Source: Luteolibacter flavescens (lineage in GTDB: Bacteria; Verrucomicrobiota; Verrucomicrobiia; Verrucomicrobiales; Akkermansiaceae). Taken from it: 64,000 nucleotides of DNA. The notes beneath the pieces are model-generated. The model was not told the DNA's origin, made no database searches, and saw only the letters and a list, made by a program, of their open reading frames with translations. Each line of letters begins with the position of its first letter. Position 1 is the first letter of the stretch. A program made the position numbers and the translations under genes. Location of the stretch: assembly GCF_025950085.1 (NCBI RefSeq), contig NZ_JAPDDS010000001.1, forward strand, positions 744,001-808,000, given 5' to 3'. Below are positions 17,936 through 25,702 of this stretch, piece after piece.

Positions 17936-18466
17936 ATGTCACATTCATCAAAGCTGATCTTTTTGGAGGGCCCGTCCGGCTCCGGAAAATCCTCCCTCGC
18001 CAACGCGTTGCAGGAGTTACTGCTTCCCACGATGTGGCTCAGCTTCTCGATGGACACGCTCATCTACACCCTCCCGCCAAGCGTCCTTCACCGATGCAAT
18101 TCGGCCAACGATTGGTCGGGAGTGGACGGCAGGGCGATTGGGGCGGCAGCCCTGCGTTGCCTGAGGGCCTTGGTCGAGTGCGGGAACAACGTCATTTTCG
18201 ATCTCTGCATCCCGAGCCGCAAATTTGCCGATACGCTTCAGACGGATCTCCGGGACCTTTTCCCGATCACGGTTGGGGTGCGTTGCGAGTGGAGTGAGAT
18301 CAAGCGCCGCACGCTCCAGCGTGGGGATCGCAGCTTGGAAGAGGCTGAACGCTCCTTCAGGAATCAGCACCAGCTAGAGAGCTATGATCTTGTCATCGAT
18401 ACGACAGCGATCAGCCCTCAAGATGCCGCCGAAAAATACCTCACTTCCCGATACAAAACTGGCTGA
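17936..18466 (+). CDS. Chloramphenicol phosphotransferase (CPT)-like kinase
   Basis: This gene encodes a 176-residue P-loop kinase. The Walker A motif GPSGSGKS is at residues 12-19, preceded by LIFLEG. The pattern WLSFSMDTLIYTLP and later VIFDLCIPSRKF and VGVRCEWSEIKRR fits the CPT-like family. Its best-known member phosphorylates chloramphenicol, but most members have unknown natural substrates, so a resistance role should not be assumed. Its 3' end overlaps the 3' end of the convergent mnmE gene by 26 nt (18441-18466), both stops being inside the overlap. No neighbour is clearly related. Confidence 0.82.
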   Translation: MSHSSKLIFLEGPSGSGKSSLANALQELLLPTMWLSFSMDTLIYTLPPSVLHRCNSANDWSGVDGRAIGAAALRCLRALVECGNNVIFDLCIPSRKFADTLQTDLRDLFPITVGVRCEWSEIKRRTLQRGDRSLEEAERSFRNQHQLESYDLVIDTTAISPQDAAEKYLTSRYKTG

Positions 18467-19784
18467 AGATCGCGCCAAGAATGTCCTCGGTGTCTACCTT
18501 GCCGACGATTTCGCCCAGTGCGTCCAGTGCTCCGCGAAGCTCAAGGGCCGCGAGCTCTGGGGCGGCGGCGCTTTCTAACAGGACCTCTGCCGTCTCCAGC
18601 GATTCGTCGGCCCGTCGAAGGCAGTCCCGGTGACGCGTATTGATCGCCACCGAGTGTTCGCCCCAATCCGCCTCACCGAGATCCAGCGCTTCACGGATGG
18701 CCCGGCGGAGATCATCGAGACCAGCCCCGGTGCTGCACGACAGCCGGATGCCAGCATGCTCCGCCCACTCGGCATGCTCGCCCAGGTCGGCCTTGTTCAG
18801 CACGGTTACGGCGCGGTTGCTCTCCGGTAGCTCGACCGAACTATCTGCGGCAGGCAGCGACGCATCGCGGACGACCAGCAGGAGATCGGCGCGGCCGGCC
18901 TCATGAAGCGTGCGGCGAATGCCCTCCCGCTCGATGCCGCCCGCCTCATCCCGCAGGCCGGCGGTATCGACGAGCCGGAGCGGGACGCCATCGAGGATGA
19001 TCGTCTCCTCGATCGTGTCGCGGGTGGTCCCCGCCTCATCGCTCACGATCGCGCGTTCGCTGCCGAGCAGGAGATTGAGCAGGCTGGATTTCCCGGCATT
19101 CGGACGACCGCAGATCACGGTGCGGACGCCTTCGCGGAGGATCCTCCCCTGCTCCGCCGTCGCGAGGAGCTTCGCGATGCCCTCGCGGACAGATGCAACC
19201 CGCGCGAGGAAAAGGTCGCCGGTATCCGGGTCGATGTCCTCCTCCGGGAAATCGATCCACGCCTCAAGGTGGGCGACCACGCCGATGAGATCCTCGCCGA
19301 GACGCACGGCCTCGCGCCCGATTCCCCCCTCAAGCTGCTCGTGAGCGGCCCGCAACGCCAGATCGCTCTGGGCGGAGATCAGGTCCATGATTGCCTCGGC
19401 CTGCGTCAGGTCCAGCTTGCCATGGAAGAATGCGCGCTCGGTGAATTCACCAGGACCCGCGGATCGGGCACCACACTCCAGCAAACGCTCCAGCACCCGG
19501 CGCGTCACGAGACGCCCACCGTGGCAGGCGATCTCCACCACCGGCTCGCCCGTGAAGCTGCGGGTGCCGCGGAAGACGGTGATCAGCACGTCATCCAGCA
19601 CGCGCCCCTCGGCATCGCGAACCTTCGCACGGGTCGCCCGGCGTTCCCCGGCCCGGCTCGCCGCTCCAGCACAGGCACGATCCGCCACCTCCTCGGCTTG
19701 TGGCCCGGAAATGCGGATCAGCGCAACTGCCGCGGTGCCTCCACCGCTGGCGAGCGCCGCGATGGTATCGGTGGACTCGGTCAT
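18441..19784 (-). CDS. mnmE: tRNA modification GTPase MnmE
   Basis: This gene encodes a 447-residue GTPase that acts with MnmG to make 5-carboxymethylaminomethyl (or taurine/aminomethyl) uridine at the tRNA wobble position. The N-terminal formyl-tetrahydrofolate-binding domain begins DTIAALASGGGTAAVALIRI and contains the FTGE block. The G domain shows GRPNAGKS (226-233), the switch region AGTTRDTIEE, DTAG (273-276) and NKAD (330-333). The chain ends FCIGK with the conserved Cys. The ATG at 19784 overlaps the TGA of the upstream coiled-coil gene in an ATGA, which indicates translational coupling. Confidence 0.97.
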   Translation of the reverse strand: MTESTDTIAALASGGGTAAVALIRISGPQAEEVADRACAGAASRAGERRATRAKVRDAEGRVLDDVLITVFRGTRSFTGEPVVEIACHGGRLVTRRVLERLLECGARSAGPGEFTERAFFHGKLDLTQAEAIMDLISAQSDLALRAAHEQLEGGIGREAVRLGEDLIGVVAHLEAWIDFPEEDIDPDTGDLFLARVASVREGIAKLLATAEQGRILREGVRTVICGRPNAGKSSLLNLLLGSERAIVSDEAGTTRDTIEETIILDGVPLRLVDTAGLRDEAGGIEREGIRRTLHEAGRADLLLVVRDASLPAADSSVELPESNRAVTVLNKADLGEHAEWAEHAGIRLSCSTGAGLDDLRRAIREALDLGEADWGEHSVAINTRHRDCLRRADESLETAEVLLESAAAPELAALELRGALDALGEIVGKVDTEDILGAIFSQFCIGK

Positions 19785-22700
19785 CTGCGAGTGGTGTCCA
19801 CCGCTTGACCGCCGATGCCAAGGAATTCCCAGCAAATGAAGCGCTTCACCGCCAATTCGGGCACGGGATCCTTCGTCCACTCCAGCTCGATCGTCGCCGT
19901 GCGGGTCTTCGGTCTGGCGTCCTTCACGCCGCGCCAGTTCAGGATGGAAAGCGCGCGCCCGGCCTCGGAATCGACCGGTGCATCCACGCGCGCCGAGTCC
20001 GTCTTGTGCGCGGGATCGACCATGCGGTAGGTCTTCATGCCGGTGCGGTCCTTGCCCTTCTCCGGCACGTCCTCCACCACGAAGAGCCGGAAGATGCCGC
20101 TGGCACCGGGATTCGGCAGTTCGGTGAAGTCACGGAAGGTGCGGTGCTTCGTCTGGACAAATGTTTCCCAATCCAAGCGAAGGCCATCCGGCGTGCGCTT
20201 GAAGAAGACGTGGGCCTTGACGGGCTCCGAGGTGAAATTATCCGCACGGGCGAGTGCCGAGAAGAGCAGGTCGGGCGGCTGCAATCCGAGCTGCACCTCG
20301 ATCGGCGCGAGGGGCGTGAAGAAGTCGCGCATCTCGAACTGCGGAGGCTGATCGTAGCGCATCATGAAGATGCCGCGCTTCCGGTCATCAATCGGGAGTT
20401 GCTCGACGGAAAACCCAGTCAAAGGGGTGTCCGAGTCATCAATGCGACCCGGCCCGTAGAATTGCTCCATGGTCTGCAGGAGGTCGCTGCCGTTGATGGA
20501 AAAGGCGGCCTTCCCGGAAGCCGAGTCGGCGACCAGGAATTCGGAAAGGATCTGGCGGGCCTCGGTTTGCCAGCCGGTTTCCAGATACTCCTTCTCCCGC
20601 ACCTGAGCCTGCGCGCTGGTGTTCAGCCTTGGATTCCCGGCTGTGCGCTGGGGATTCAGCCACTTCGGCAGGATGATCCAGACGGCAACTCCGGTGGCCA
20701 TCAGCATCATGGCCACGAGGCACGGGACGAGGACGCTCCGCCGTGAAGCGGGCTTCGCGGCTGCTTTACGTTTCTTCTTCTCCGCAGGAGCCTCCGTAGC
20801 CGGGGCTACGGCAGCCTGCGCCGGTGCAGCAGAGGCCGCACCCTGCCCCACGGGCTGTGAAGCACCAGATGTAGCCACAGGAACCTGCTGGCCATGGAGC
20901 GCCTGCTCCTGGGCCATCGCCTTCTGGACTTCCAGAGTCTGCTTCGCGGCGAACATCCGTTCCACCGCCATTGCCTTTTCCGATTGGAGGGCCTGCTCGG
21001 CGAGCCGCGCCTTCCGGGCGGCCTCGGCCTGCTCGCGCTCCGCCGTGCGGACTCGCTCTTCGGCAGCGGCTTTTTCGGAAGCACGGGCCTTCTCCATCGC
21101 CTGGGTCATCGCTTTCTCCTCGGCGAGGGCCTGCGCGGCGGCACGGGCGCGATCCGCAGCCATCACCCGCTCGGCGGCGAGGGCGCGCTCAGCCGCGGCG
21201 GCCTTTTGCTCGGCAGCAGCCTTCTCCTCCGCGAGGGCCTTCTCCGTAGCCAATGCCCGTTCTGCGGCGGCCAGCTTCTCTTGATCCTTTGCGCGCTGCT
21301 CGGCGATCTCCCGCCCTGCGGCTGCTTGTGCCTCAGCGCGGGCTTTTTCCTCGGCGACCAGCCTCTCCGCTTCCGCCTTCGCGCGCTCGGCAGCCACGGC
21401 TTTATCCGCGGCCAGCTTGGCATCGGCGCGTGCCTTCGCTTCGGCGAGTCGGCGCTCTTCCTCGGCCTTGGCCCGCTCGGCAGCCAGTGCCGCCTCGGCG
21501 GCGGCCTTGGCTTCGGCGCGCGCCTTTTCCTCGGCCAGGCGTCGATCCTCCTCCGCCTTTGCACGCTCGGCGGCGAATGCCTTCTCAGCGGCAGCCCGAG
21601 CCTCGGCACGCGCCCGCTCCTCAGCCTTCGCGCGTTCCTCTTCCAGAGCTTTTTTCGCTGCGACCGCTTGGGCCTGGGCCCGGGCCTTTTCTTCTGCCAA
21701 GGCTTGGGTGATCTCTGCCATGCGCGCCTCGGCGCGGGCTTTCTCGGCGGCCAGCGCTTGTTCCGCAGCCTTGGCGCGCTCGGCAGCGGCGGCCTTTTCC
21801 TCCGCCATGGCACGCTCCGCAATCAGCGCCCGTTCGGCCGCGGCGGCGCGCTCGGCAATGAGCGCCCGCTCGGCGGCCAGCGCTTGCTCGGCGAGGCGGG
21901 CTTCTTCGGCAGCCTTTGCCTTGCTGGCGGCTTCCGCCTTCTCTCGCGCGAGGATAGCCTCCATCTCGCGCGCCCGTTCCTCGGCCCGGGATTTCTCCTC
22001 GGCCAAAACCCGCTCGGAAGCCATGGCTCGCTCGGCCTCCTTCGCCCGTTCCTCGGCACGGGCTTTCTCCTCGGCCAAGGCTCGCTCCGCAGCGAAGGCC
22101 CGCTCCATCGCAGCCGTCTTCGCCTCGGCCTCGGCCAATTGCCGAGCGTGGACCTTTTCCACCTCGGCGGCGATCTCCGCGGCACGTGCCTTCTCGGCAG
22201 CCAGCGCGGATTCGGCGGCATGAGCACGCTGGGCGGCGACCGCCTTTTCATCGGCGATTGCCTGCTGGTTCGCCTTCGCTCTCTCGGCCTCCGCGGCGAT
22301 CTCCGCGACGCGGGCTCTTTCCGCAGCGATGGCCCGCTCGGCTTCCGCAAATTTCTCGTCGGTAACCGCCCGCTGTTGGGCGCGGCCCGCTTCGGCCTCG
22401 AGTTCGGCCGCCCTCGCTCTTTCCGCAGAAAGCGCACGCTCCGCCGCGAGTGCCCGCTCGGCAGCAGCCGCGCGCTCCTCGGCCTGCGCCTTCTCGCGAA
22501 CATGGGCCTTCGCCAATTCCTCAGCCCGCGACCACGCGTCATTCCGCGGCTCCTCGACCGGCGCAGGTGGCGTATCGCTAAAGGGCGAGCGAACCTGGTG
22601 CGATGGCGGCAGAGGCGGAGGAAGCACCGGCTTCTTCACCTCTGTCGCGGGTGCAGGCACGGGCACCTGCTTTTCCGTCACTGCGACGGCCGGCACCTGG

Positions 22701-22885
22701 ATCTTTGCCTCCAGACGCTGCGGGCCAGAAGGCAGATCGTCGGTCGGGTCGGGCGACGTGATCGTCCCTCCGCAATGGGGGCACGGGCCGGTCATCGGCG
22801 GCATGTCCCGGGGCACGAGAATCCGTCCGCTGCAGTGATTGCAGCGGAATTCCCGCTGGTCCTGGAAGGCGACGGAACCCGGCAT
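19781..22885 (-). CDS. Zinc-ribbon / giant coiled-coil / single-pass membrane protein
   Basis: This gene encodes a 1034-residue protein that I do not recognise. Residues 15-38 form a zinc ribbon (C-N-H-C at 15-18 and C-P-H-C at 35-38). A Pro-rich linker (about 70-115) leads to an Ala/Glu/Arg/Lys-rich coiled coil of about 550 residues (115-665) with heptads of the type ALAAERA. A second linker and a Lys/Arg-rich patch (about 703-716) precede one membrane helix (718-740). The last 290 residues form a globular domain. The positive patch before the helix predicts a cytoplasmic ribbon and coil and a periplasmic C-terminus, the reverse of TolA. Its stop overlaps the mnmE start (ATGA), and hisC ends 75 nt upstream. 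Ala bias and repeats make remote homology hard to judge. Confidence 0.85.
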   Translation of the reverse strand: MPGSVAFQDQREFRCNHCSGRILVPRDMPPMTGPCPHCGGTITSPDPTDDLPSGPQRLEAKIQVPAVAVTEKQVPVPAPATEVKKPVLPPPLPPSHQVRSPFSDTPPAPVEEPRNDAWSRAEELAKAHVREKAQAEERAAAAERALAAERALSAERARAAELEAEAGRAQQRAVTDEKFAEAERAIAAERARVAEIAAEAERAKANQQAIADEKAVAAQRAHAAESALAAEKARAAEIAAEVEKVHARQLAEAEAKTAAMERAFAAERALAEEKARAEERAKEAERAMASERVLAEEKSRAEERAREMEAILAREKAEAASKAKAAEEARLAEQALAAERALIAERAAAAERALIAERAMAEEKAAAAERAKAAEQALAAEKARAEARMAEITQALAEEKARAQAQAVAAKKALEEERAKAEERARAEARAAAEKAFAAERAKAEEDRRLAEEKARAEAKAAAEAALAAERAKAEEERRLAEAKARADAKLAADKAVAAERAKAEAERLVAEEKARAEAQAAAGREIAEQRAKDQEKLAAAERALATEKALAEEKAAAEQKAAAAERALAAERVMAADRARAAAQALAEEKAMTQAMEKARASEKAAAEERVRTAEREQAEAARKARLAEQALQSEKAMAVERMFAAKQTLEVQKAMAQEQALHGQQVPVATSGASQPVGQGAASAAPAQAAVAPATEAPAEKKKRKAAAKPASRRSVLVPCLVAMMLMATGVAVWIILPKWLNPQRTAGNPRLNTSAQAQVREKEYLETGWQTEARQILSEFLVADSASGKAAFSINGSDLLQTMEQFYGPGRIDDSDTPLTGFSVEQLPIDDRKRGIFMMRYDQPPQFEMRDFFTPLAPIEVQLGLQPPDLLFSALARADNFTSEPVKAHVFFKRTPDGLRLDWETFVQTKHRTFRDFTELPNPGASGIFRLFVVEDVPEKGKDRTGMKTYRMVDPAHKTDSARVDAPVDSEAGRALSILNWRGVKDARPKTRTATIELEWTKDPVPELAVKRFICWEFLGIGGQAVDTTRR
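21308..21577 (-). repeat. Three tandem 90-bp (30-residue) repeats in the coiled coil
   Basis: Residues 437-466, 467-496 and 497-526 of the coiled-coil protein are close copies of one 30-residue unit. The units begin FAAERAKAEEDRRL, LAAERAKAEEERRL and VAAERAKAEAERLV. Thirty is not a multiple of seven, so each unit shifts the heptad register by two residues. Beyond them the rest of the coil is only loosely periodic. Confidence 0.75.
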
Positions 22886-22960
22886 CGAATCGTAAAACCG
22901 TTAGACATAGGCCCCGCCGACCCGGCTGTCAAACCGACCGGGCTGCGGGACCATGGCTTA

Positions 22961-24064
22961 TCACACCGCCGCTGTAGCCAGGACGGTATCGAGAACTTCG
23001 AGGCAGCGGCGATTCTGCGCGGGAGTGCCGATGGAGATGCGCAGCCAGTCGGGCAGCTTGTAGCCACTCATGGCGCGGACGATCACGCCGTGCTTCAGCA
23101 TTTCGCGGAAGACGCGGTCGCCCTCGCCCACCTTAACGAGGATGAAGTTCGCCACGCTGGGGACAAACTCCAAGCCACGCTCGCGGAAGGCGGCCTCATA
23201 GAAGGCGAGGCCTTCCTTGTTGATCGCCTTGGTCTTCTCGACGTGATCGGCGTCCTCAAGCGCGGCGAGTGCGCCGGCCTGGGCGATGGCGTTCGTGTTG
23301 AAAGGCTGGCGGGCTTTTTGGAGGACCTCGGCGAGATTCTTCGGTGCAAGGCCGTAGCCGATTCGCAATGCGGCGAGGCCGTGGATCTTCGAGCAGGTTC
23401 GCAGCACGCAGACATTCCGACCCTCGCGGATGTATTTGATCACGTCCGGAGCATCATCGAGGAACTCGTGGTAGGCCTCGTCAAAGACCACCACCACATG
23501 CTCCGGCACGCGGTCCATGAAGCGGTCGAGCGCCTCCTGGCCCACCATCGTGCCTGTCGGGTTGTTCGGATTCGCGATGAAGAGCAGGCGCGTCTCCGGG
23601 GTGATCGCGTCCGCCATGCCGTCAAGGTCGTGGATGAATTCCGGATCAAGGACTTCCACGTATTTCGCGCCGAAAAGCGTGGCCATCAGCTTGTAAACCA
23701 CGAAGGCGTGCTTCGCGGCGATCAGCTCGGCCTTCGGATTCAGAAAGCTGTGGCAAAGGAGCTCGATGATTTCATTCGAGCCGTTGCCGAGCACGACATT
23801 CGAGATATCGAGATCGAACTTCGTCGCGATCGCGCTACGGAGCTTCCAGCCGCCGCCGTCCGGATAGATATGCGATTCCTCGAGCGCCTGGCGCATCGCC
23901 TCCTTCGCCAGGGGCGAAGGACCCAGCGGGTTCTCGTTGGAGGCGACCTTCACGATATCGGCGGGATCCAGTCCCAGCTCGCGTGCGGTTTCCTCGATCG
24001 GTTTTCCGGGCTCGTAGGCGATCAGGTCGCAGACGAAACGGTTGGCGAATTGCTCGATGGCCAT
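22961..24064 (-). CDS. hisC: Histidinol-phosphate aminotransferase
   Basis: This gene encodes a 367-residue PLP enzyme of histidine synthesis that transaminates imidazole-acetol phosphate to histidinol phosphate using glutamate. Landmarks are ASNENPLGPSP near the N-terminus, ANPNNPTG (164-171), FDEAYHEF with Asp195 and Tyr198, and the PLP lysine Lys226 in TCSKIHGLAALRIGYG. The late Arg that binds the substrate carboxylate or phosphate is in WLRISIG. It lies downstream of the DUF2752 gene (59 nt) and upstream of the coiled-coil gene, so it is not in a his operon; hisA is 5 kb away. Related aromatic aminotransferases share the fold, so overlap in substrate is possible. Confidence 0.93.
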   Translation of the reverse strand: MAIEQFANRFVCDLIAYEPGKPIEETARELGLDPADIVKVASNENPLGPSPLAKEAMRQALEESHIYPDGGGWKLRSAIATKFDLDISNVVLGNGSNEIIELLCHSFLNPKAELIAAKHAFVVYKLMATLFGAKYVEVLDPEFIHDLDGMADAITPETRLLFIANPNNPTGTMVGQEALDRFMDRVPEHVVVVFDEAYHEFLDDAPDVIKYIREGRNVCVLRTCSKIHGLAALRIGYGLAPKNLAEVLQKARQPFNTNAIAQAGALAALEDADHVEKTKAINKEGLAFYEAAFRERGLEFVPSVANFILVKVGEGDRVFREMLKHGVIVRAMSGYKLPDWLRISIGTPAQNRRCLEVLDTVLATAAV

Positions 24065-24123
24065 GCGCGGACGCTAGGCGGCTGATTTCACGCCCGCAAC
24101 CCGCAAGATGAGTCGCGCCACTG

Positions 24124-24522
24124 TCAGTGCGGGGCAAGCAGCGTGAACGGCCACCACGGGAGATTCCGCACGAGGGAAAAGAACAGGACGAAGATCGCCA
24201 CGGTCCACAGCAGCCATGGCGGCACGCCTGTGGCAGCTCGCCCTCGGGACTCCTGCCAAACCGATGTGGCCACTATTCCCAGGGCTGACGCCGCGATCAG
24301 GACCACGGCGGGATTCATGGAAAGGGCACCGGCCAGATCCCCCTCCAGCAGGCGCGTGGCACAGCGTGTGCCACCGCACCCGGGGCAGTGCAGGCCGGTC
24401 AGATCCCGGACCATGCAGGACGGCATGGCGGCAGACCACCATGATGCCGTTCCGCGGAGCAACAGCGCACCGGGCAGGCAGACGATCGCCAGCCACGTCC
24501 AAGGGCGCTGCACTCCGCGCAT
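24124..24522 (-). CDS. DUF2752 membrane protein
   Basis: This gene encodes a 132-residue integral membrane protein with about three helices (residues about 8-23, 70-88 and 103-122). Between the first two lies the DUF2752 signature CPGCGGTR (46-53), a Cys-rich loop probably facing one side of the membrane. Function is unknown. In many bacteria, DUF2752 genes lie beside small GYF/DUF4190 membrane proteins as here: the next upstream gene ends 3 nt before this start. The Cys pair suggests metal or redox chemistry, but nothing more can be said from sequence. Confidence 0.82.
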   Translation of the reverse strand: MRGVQRPWTWLAIVCLPGALLLRGTASWWSAAMPSCMVRDLTGLHCPGCGGTRCATRLLEGDLAGALSMNPAVVLIAASALGIVATSVWQESRGRAATGVPPWLLWTVAIFVLFFSLVRNLPWWPFTLLAPH

Positions 24523-24525
24523 GAC

Positions 24526-25167
24526 TCAGGGAGCTTCCCGCTTCGCCCGCTCCGCATCCATCTGGTCGCGGATCTGCTGGCGCATCTCTTGTGGGAAGAG
24601 ATTGATGAAGTTGTCCTCGACCTCCTGGGGCGACATCGTGGCGACCCAGAGATTCAGGGCGACGATGATGATCGAGAGCACCAGACCGAGATAGCCAAGC
24701 ACCAAGCCGGTGCGAGCCATCCCCTTTCCGCCGTTCACCGCAGGATTCTGCTTCACCTTCGAAATCGCGATGTGGCCCATCACCACCGCGCCGATGGCAA
24801 GGATCGCGGCCAGCACACCGGTGCAGCAGAAGATGAAGGCGATGATACCGCAGACCATCGAGGCGATTGCCAATCCTTGGGCTGGCTTCTGTCCCGGGAT
24901 CATCTGGGCGGGATACGGGGACGCCGCGGGAGCTGCCGGAGCCTGGTATGGCGACGGAGCCGCTGCCGACACGGGCGGCGGGACATCCTCTCTCACCGGG
25001 GCCTCGATCTTGAGCTGGGGAATCTGCGCGACCGGCAGCCAGTCGGACATGCCTTCGCACCAGGCCAGGTCGTCTGGCCCGATTTCTCCCATGGAGATGC
25101 GGCTCTTGATCTCGTCCGTGGACAGCGGCCCCTGCTGGGAGCCGTTCTTTGCGTAAAACCAGTTCAT
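24526..25167 (-). CDS. GYF_2 (DUF4339) and DUF4190 membrane protein, copy 2
   Basis: This gene encodes a 213-residue protein. The N-terminal GYF-like domain (residues about 1-50) shows WFYAKNGSQQGPLS and DLAWCEGMSDWLPV, a fold that binds proline-rich peptides in eukaryotes. A Pro/Ala-rich linker (about 60-95) leads to a DUF4190 region with two membrane helices (IASMVCGIIAFIFCC and GLVLGYLGLVLSIIIVAL). A short charged tail follows. It is paralogous to the next gene upstream (25189-25686), which has the same domain order. Genes flank it at 3 and 21 nt, indicating one transcript. Function is unknown. Confidence 0.83.
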   Translation of the reverse strand: MNWFYAKNGSQQGPLSTDEIKSRISMGEIGPDDLAWCEGMSDWLPVAQIPQLKIEAPVREDVPPPVSAAAPSPYQAPAAPAASPYPAQMIPGQKPAQGLAIASMVCGIIAFIFCCTGVLAAILAIGAVVMGHIAISKVKQNPAVNGGKGMARTGLVLGYLGLVLSIIIVALNLWVATMSPQEVEDNFINLFPQEMRQQIRDQMDAERAKREAP

Positions 25168-25188
25168 GATGATGTCTTGGAAAGGGAA

Positions 25189-25686
25189 TTAGGGATGCGC
25201 GGACGAAATGGCGAATACGAAAAACGAGATGAATCCCACACTCATGACGATTCCCAGATAACCCAGCACCAGTCCGGCGATGGCCATACCGCGGCCACCC
25301 ATGGGCACCGAGCTGTTATTGATCTGGGAAATGGCCATGTGCCCGCAGATCACGGCAGGCAGGCCGAGCAGCCCCGCGAAATAGCAGGTGATGATGCCGA
25401 CGATCCCGCAGACCATGCTGGCGATCGCCAATCCATTGCTGGGTGCGACCGGAGGATAATAGCCGGGAACGTAGGCACCCGGAGGTGGCTGGGTAATGTA
25501 GGGGGTGGGCAGCACCGTGCTCCCCGACAGCTCCGGGACTGAATGCAGGGGCAGCCAGTCCTTCATCCCATCCCGCCACACCAGGGTCTCCGGACCCACG
25601 CCGCCGGAGGCGATCATGGCGCGAAGTTCTTGCTCTTCAACGGGACCGGACTGGCCGGCGGAGGATCCGTAGTACCACTGGGACAT
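25189..25686 (-). CDS. GYF_2 (DUF4339) and DUF4190 membrane protein, copy 1
   Basis: This gene encodes a 165-residue protein. The GYF-like domain reads QWYYGSSAGQSGPVEE and TLVWRDGMKDWLPL. A Pro-rich linker (YITQPPPGAYVPGYYPP) precedes two membrane helices (LAIASMVCGIVGIITCYF and GLVLGYLGIVMSVGF) that match the downstream paralogue almost position by position. The two copies differ in linker length, and the downstream copy has a charged tail. Tandem duplication within the operon is the simplest explanation. The ATG at 25686 is 17 nt past the fabV stop. Confidence 0.83.
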   Translation of the reverse strand: MSQWYYGSSAGQSGPVEEQELRAMIASGGVGPETLVWRDGMKDWLPLHSVPELSGSTVLPTPYITQPPPGAYVPGYYPPVAPSNGLAIASMVCGIVGIITCYFAGLLGLPAVICGHMAISQINNSSVPMGGRGMAIAGLVLGYLGIVMSVGFISFFVFAISSAHP

Positions 25687-25702
25687 GGCGATGGTATGTA
25701 AA

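Noticed and set aside
20894-24085. A 1063-residue open frame on the + strand
   Set aside because: It is the mirror of the Ala/Glu/Arg coiled-coil gene and of hisC. The Leu/Gly/Arg/His-rich product has no start context, no known motif and would run antisense through hisC.
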